DNA of 6,631 nucleotides, from positions 1-6,631 of the forward strand of contig JASLDA010000005.1 in the NCBI GenBank assembly GCA_030151745.1, given 5' to 3'. The DNA is from Chitinophagaceae bacterium (GTDB lineage: Bacteria > Bacteroidota > Bacteroidia > Chitinophagales > Chitinophagaceae). Both the position numbers and the translations under genes were made by a program. The first letter of the stretch is position 1, and the number at the start of each line of letters is the position of its first letter. This document shows positions 5,595 through 6,631 of this stretch, piece after piece. The notes beneath the pieces were generated by a model. That model saw only the letters and a program-made list of their open reading frames with translations. It searched no databases and had not been told where the DNA came from.

Positions 5595-6631
5595 CTATTT
5601 CACTACCAGCCGCTGCACCGACCTCGTTCCCCGATCGGGAGTCGCTTCGATGAAATACACCCCGGCAGGCCAGCTTCCTACGTTCAGTACATGCCTGAAC
5701 TCGGGTTTCGGATACTCCAGCATCACGCGCCCTGCCGCATCGTAAGCCCGGACACTATGCCTGGCATCGGCTTCCGAATAACATTCGACGCTTGCCGGGT
5801 TCGGGTAGAGCAGCGGAGCAGAGGCGCCGCCGGTCCGCGGTACGTTCAGAACGGATGCCCTGTTCGAGTAGATCGCGCCGCTATCCCCGACGATATATGC
5901 AATTGACTGGTCGCGCATCGCCACCGCGTTCAGGAGTTGAGCGGTCAGCTGACTCTCCGAAAAATTCCCGCCGTGCCAAAGGATGGTCCCGGAAATGCCC
6001 ATATAGGAATGGCCGACCGCGATAAAGGAATCGCGCGGCGAGACGACCATACCCTTGAGATAAGGATAAGAGAACGTAAGCGTGCCGAAGTCGGCCGCCC
6101 AGGTACGGCCGGTGTCGTGGCTGACAAGGATAGCGCCTCCGGAGTTGTCGGAAGCCGCGATAATGGTTCTGTCGTTAAGGAACTTCAGCGTATGTATCGT
6201 TGAATCGACGCCCGTCTTCACGGTATCCCAGCTGAGGCCGCCGTTGAAGGTACGGTACACGTATCCCAGGTCGCCGCCGACAATGCCGGTATTGGTATTC
6301 CGGAAATCGATGGCATAGAGAAACTGGTGCGGATCTGTCGTGAAATATTGTCCCGTTCCCCAGGTTCCGGCGCTCAGCTTGACTACGTTGTTGCCGCTGA
6401 AGAAGGCCGAGCCGATCACGTAGCCGTTCTGCGCGTCGAAGAAGAAACTCCGGGACGCGGTCACGTTCCCGATATTCAGCGCATTCCAGGTCTTGCCGCT
6501 GTCCCCGGTCTGGTAGATGACGCCCTGATAGATAGGCTTGGCCTGGTTTCCCACTACGGCGAAGCCCGTAGCCGGGCTCAGGAAGTTGACATGAATGATA
6601 TCCGGGGAGCTTGCGTTCAGCGTAATCCCGG
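5595..6631 (-). CDS. YCF48/BNR-repeat beta-propeller-like secreted protein with T9SS sorting domain (5' end outside window)
   Basis: The last 344 codons are visible, ending at TAG (5595-5597). The frame stays open to the window edge, and the residues upstream of the GTG at 6554 (SPDIIHVNFLSPATGFAV) read as a normal YCF48-type repeat, so that GTG is internal and the true start lies beyond 6631. Asp-box motifs are seen at fragment residues 41-48 (TGDSGKTW), 127-134 (TFNGGLSW) and 170-177 (SHDTGRTW). They alternate with segments such as TGIVGGDLGYVYRT and AYIVGDSGAIYS, as in YCF48/sialidase-fold propellers. The C-terminal region (about 270-344) has LYPNPAS, RAYDAAGRVM and PAGVYFIEA and ends in QRLVVK: a T9SS type A sorting domain, so the product is exported across the outer membrane and probably cell-surface attached. 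The biochemical role is unknown; the 'photosystem II assembly' label often given to such proteins is not meaningful here. Confidence 0.88.
   Translation of the reverse strand, partial: GITLNASSPDIIHVNFLSPATGFAVVGNQAKPIYQGVIYQTGDSGKTWNALNIGNVTASRSFFFDAQNGYVIGSAFFSGNNVVKLSAGTWGTGQYFTTDPHQFLYAIDFRNTNTGIVGGDLGYVYRTFNGGLSWDTVKTGVDSTIHTLKFLNDRTIIAASDNSGGAILVSHDTGRTWAADFGTLTFSYPYLKGMVVSPRDSFIAVGHSYMGISGTILWHGGNFSESQLTAQLLNAVAMRDQSIAYIVGDSGAIYSNRASVLNVPRTGGASAPLLYPNPASVECYSEADARHSVRAYDAAGRVMLEYPKPEFRHVLNVGSWPAGVYFIEATPDRGTRSVQRLVVK

Overview
The window looks like an ordinary chromosomal stretch from a GC-rich member of the Bacteroidota, plausibly Chitinophagales/Chitinophagaceae. Three things point there. 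Two of the four genes end in a type IX secretion system (T9SS) type A C-terminal sorting domain. The regulator is of the short (about 190 aa) Bacteroidota Crp/Fnr type. The start codons have no clear Shine-Dalgarno sequence, and the leader of the protease is A/T-rich. The genus-level guess is inference.

All four recognised genes are on the minus strand, so transcription runs from right to left. From the right edge: (1) a secreted beta-propeller-like protein with Asp-box (YCF48/BNR-type) repeats and a T9SS tail, whose N-terminus lies beyond position 6631; (2) 36 bp later, a Crp/Fnr-family transcriptional regulator (ATG at 5558); (3) after a 156-bp gap, a YgiD-type 4,5-DOPA extradiol dioxygenase with a twin-arginine-like leader, followed by a hairpin/T-tract terminator near 3858-3881; (4) after a 390-bp intergenic region, a large (about 1101 aa) secreted reprolysin-like zinc metalloprotease with a T9SS tail, followed by a strong 14-bp-stem terminator at 194-226.

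The intergenic region 3555-3944 holds the dioxygenase terminator, a GC-rich stretch, a pair of near-identical 12-mers 30 bp apart, and a run of small hairpins ending in a T8 tract just upstream of the protease start. Beyond the protease terminator, positions 71-180 form a nested imperfect palindrome. Its arms resemble a short dispersed intergenic repeat family. I recognise no gene in positions 1-70.

Functionally, the two T9SS cargo proteins are probably surface-attached or secreted. The regulator and dioxygenase between them form a separate small unit, and the regulator may control its downstream neighbour. I see no mobile element with a transposase, no CRISPR array, no RNA gene and no defence or other novel multigene system. 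The most notable items are the Gly-to-Ser change in the protease zinc motif, the palindromic repeat and the structured protease leader.
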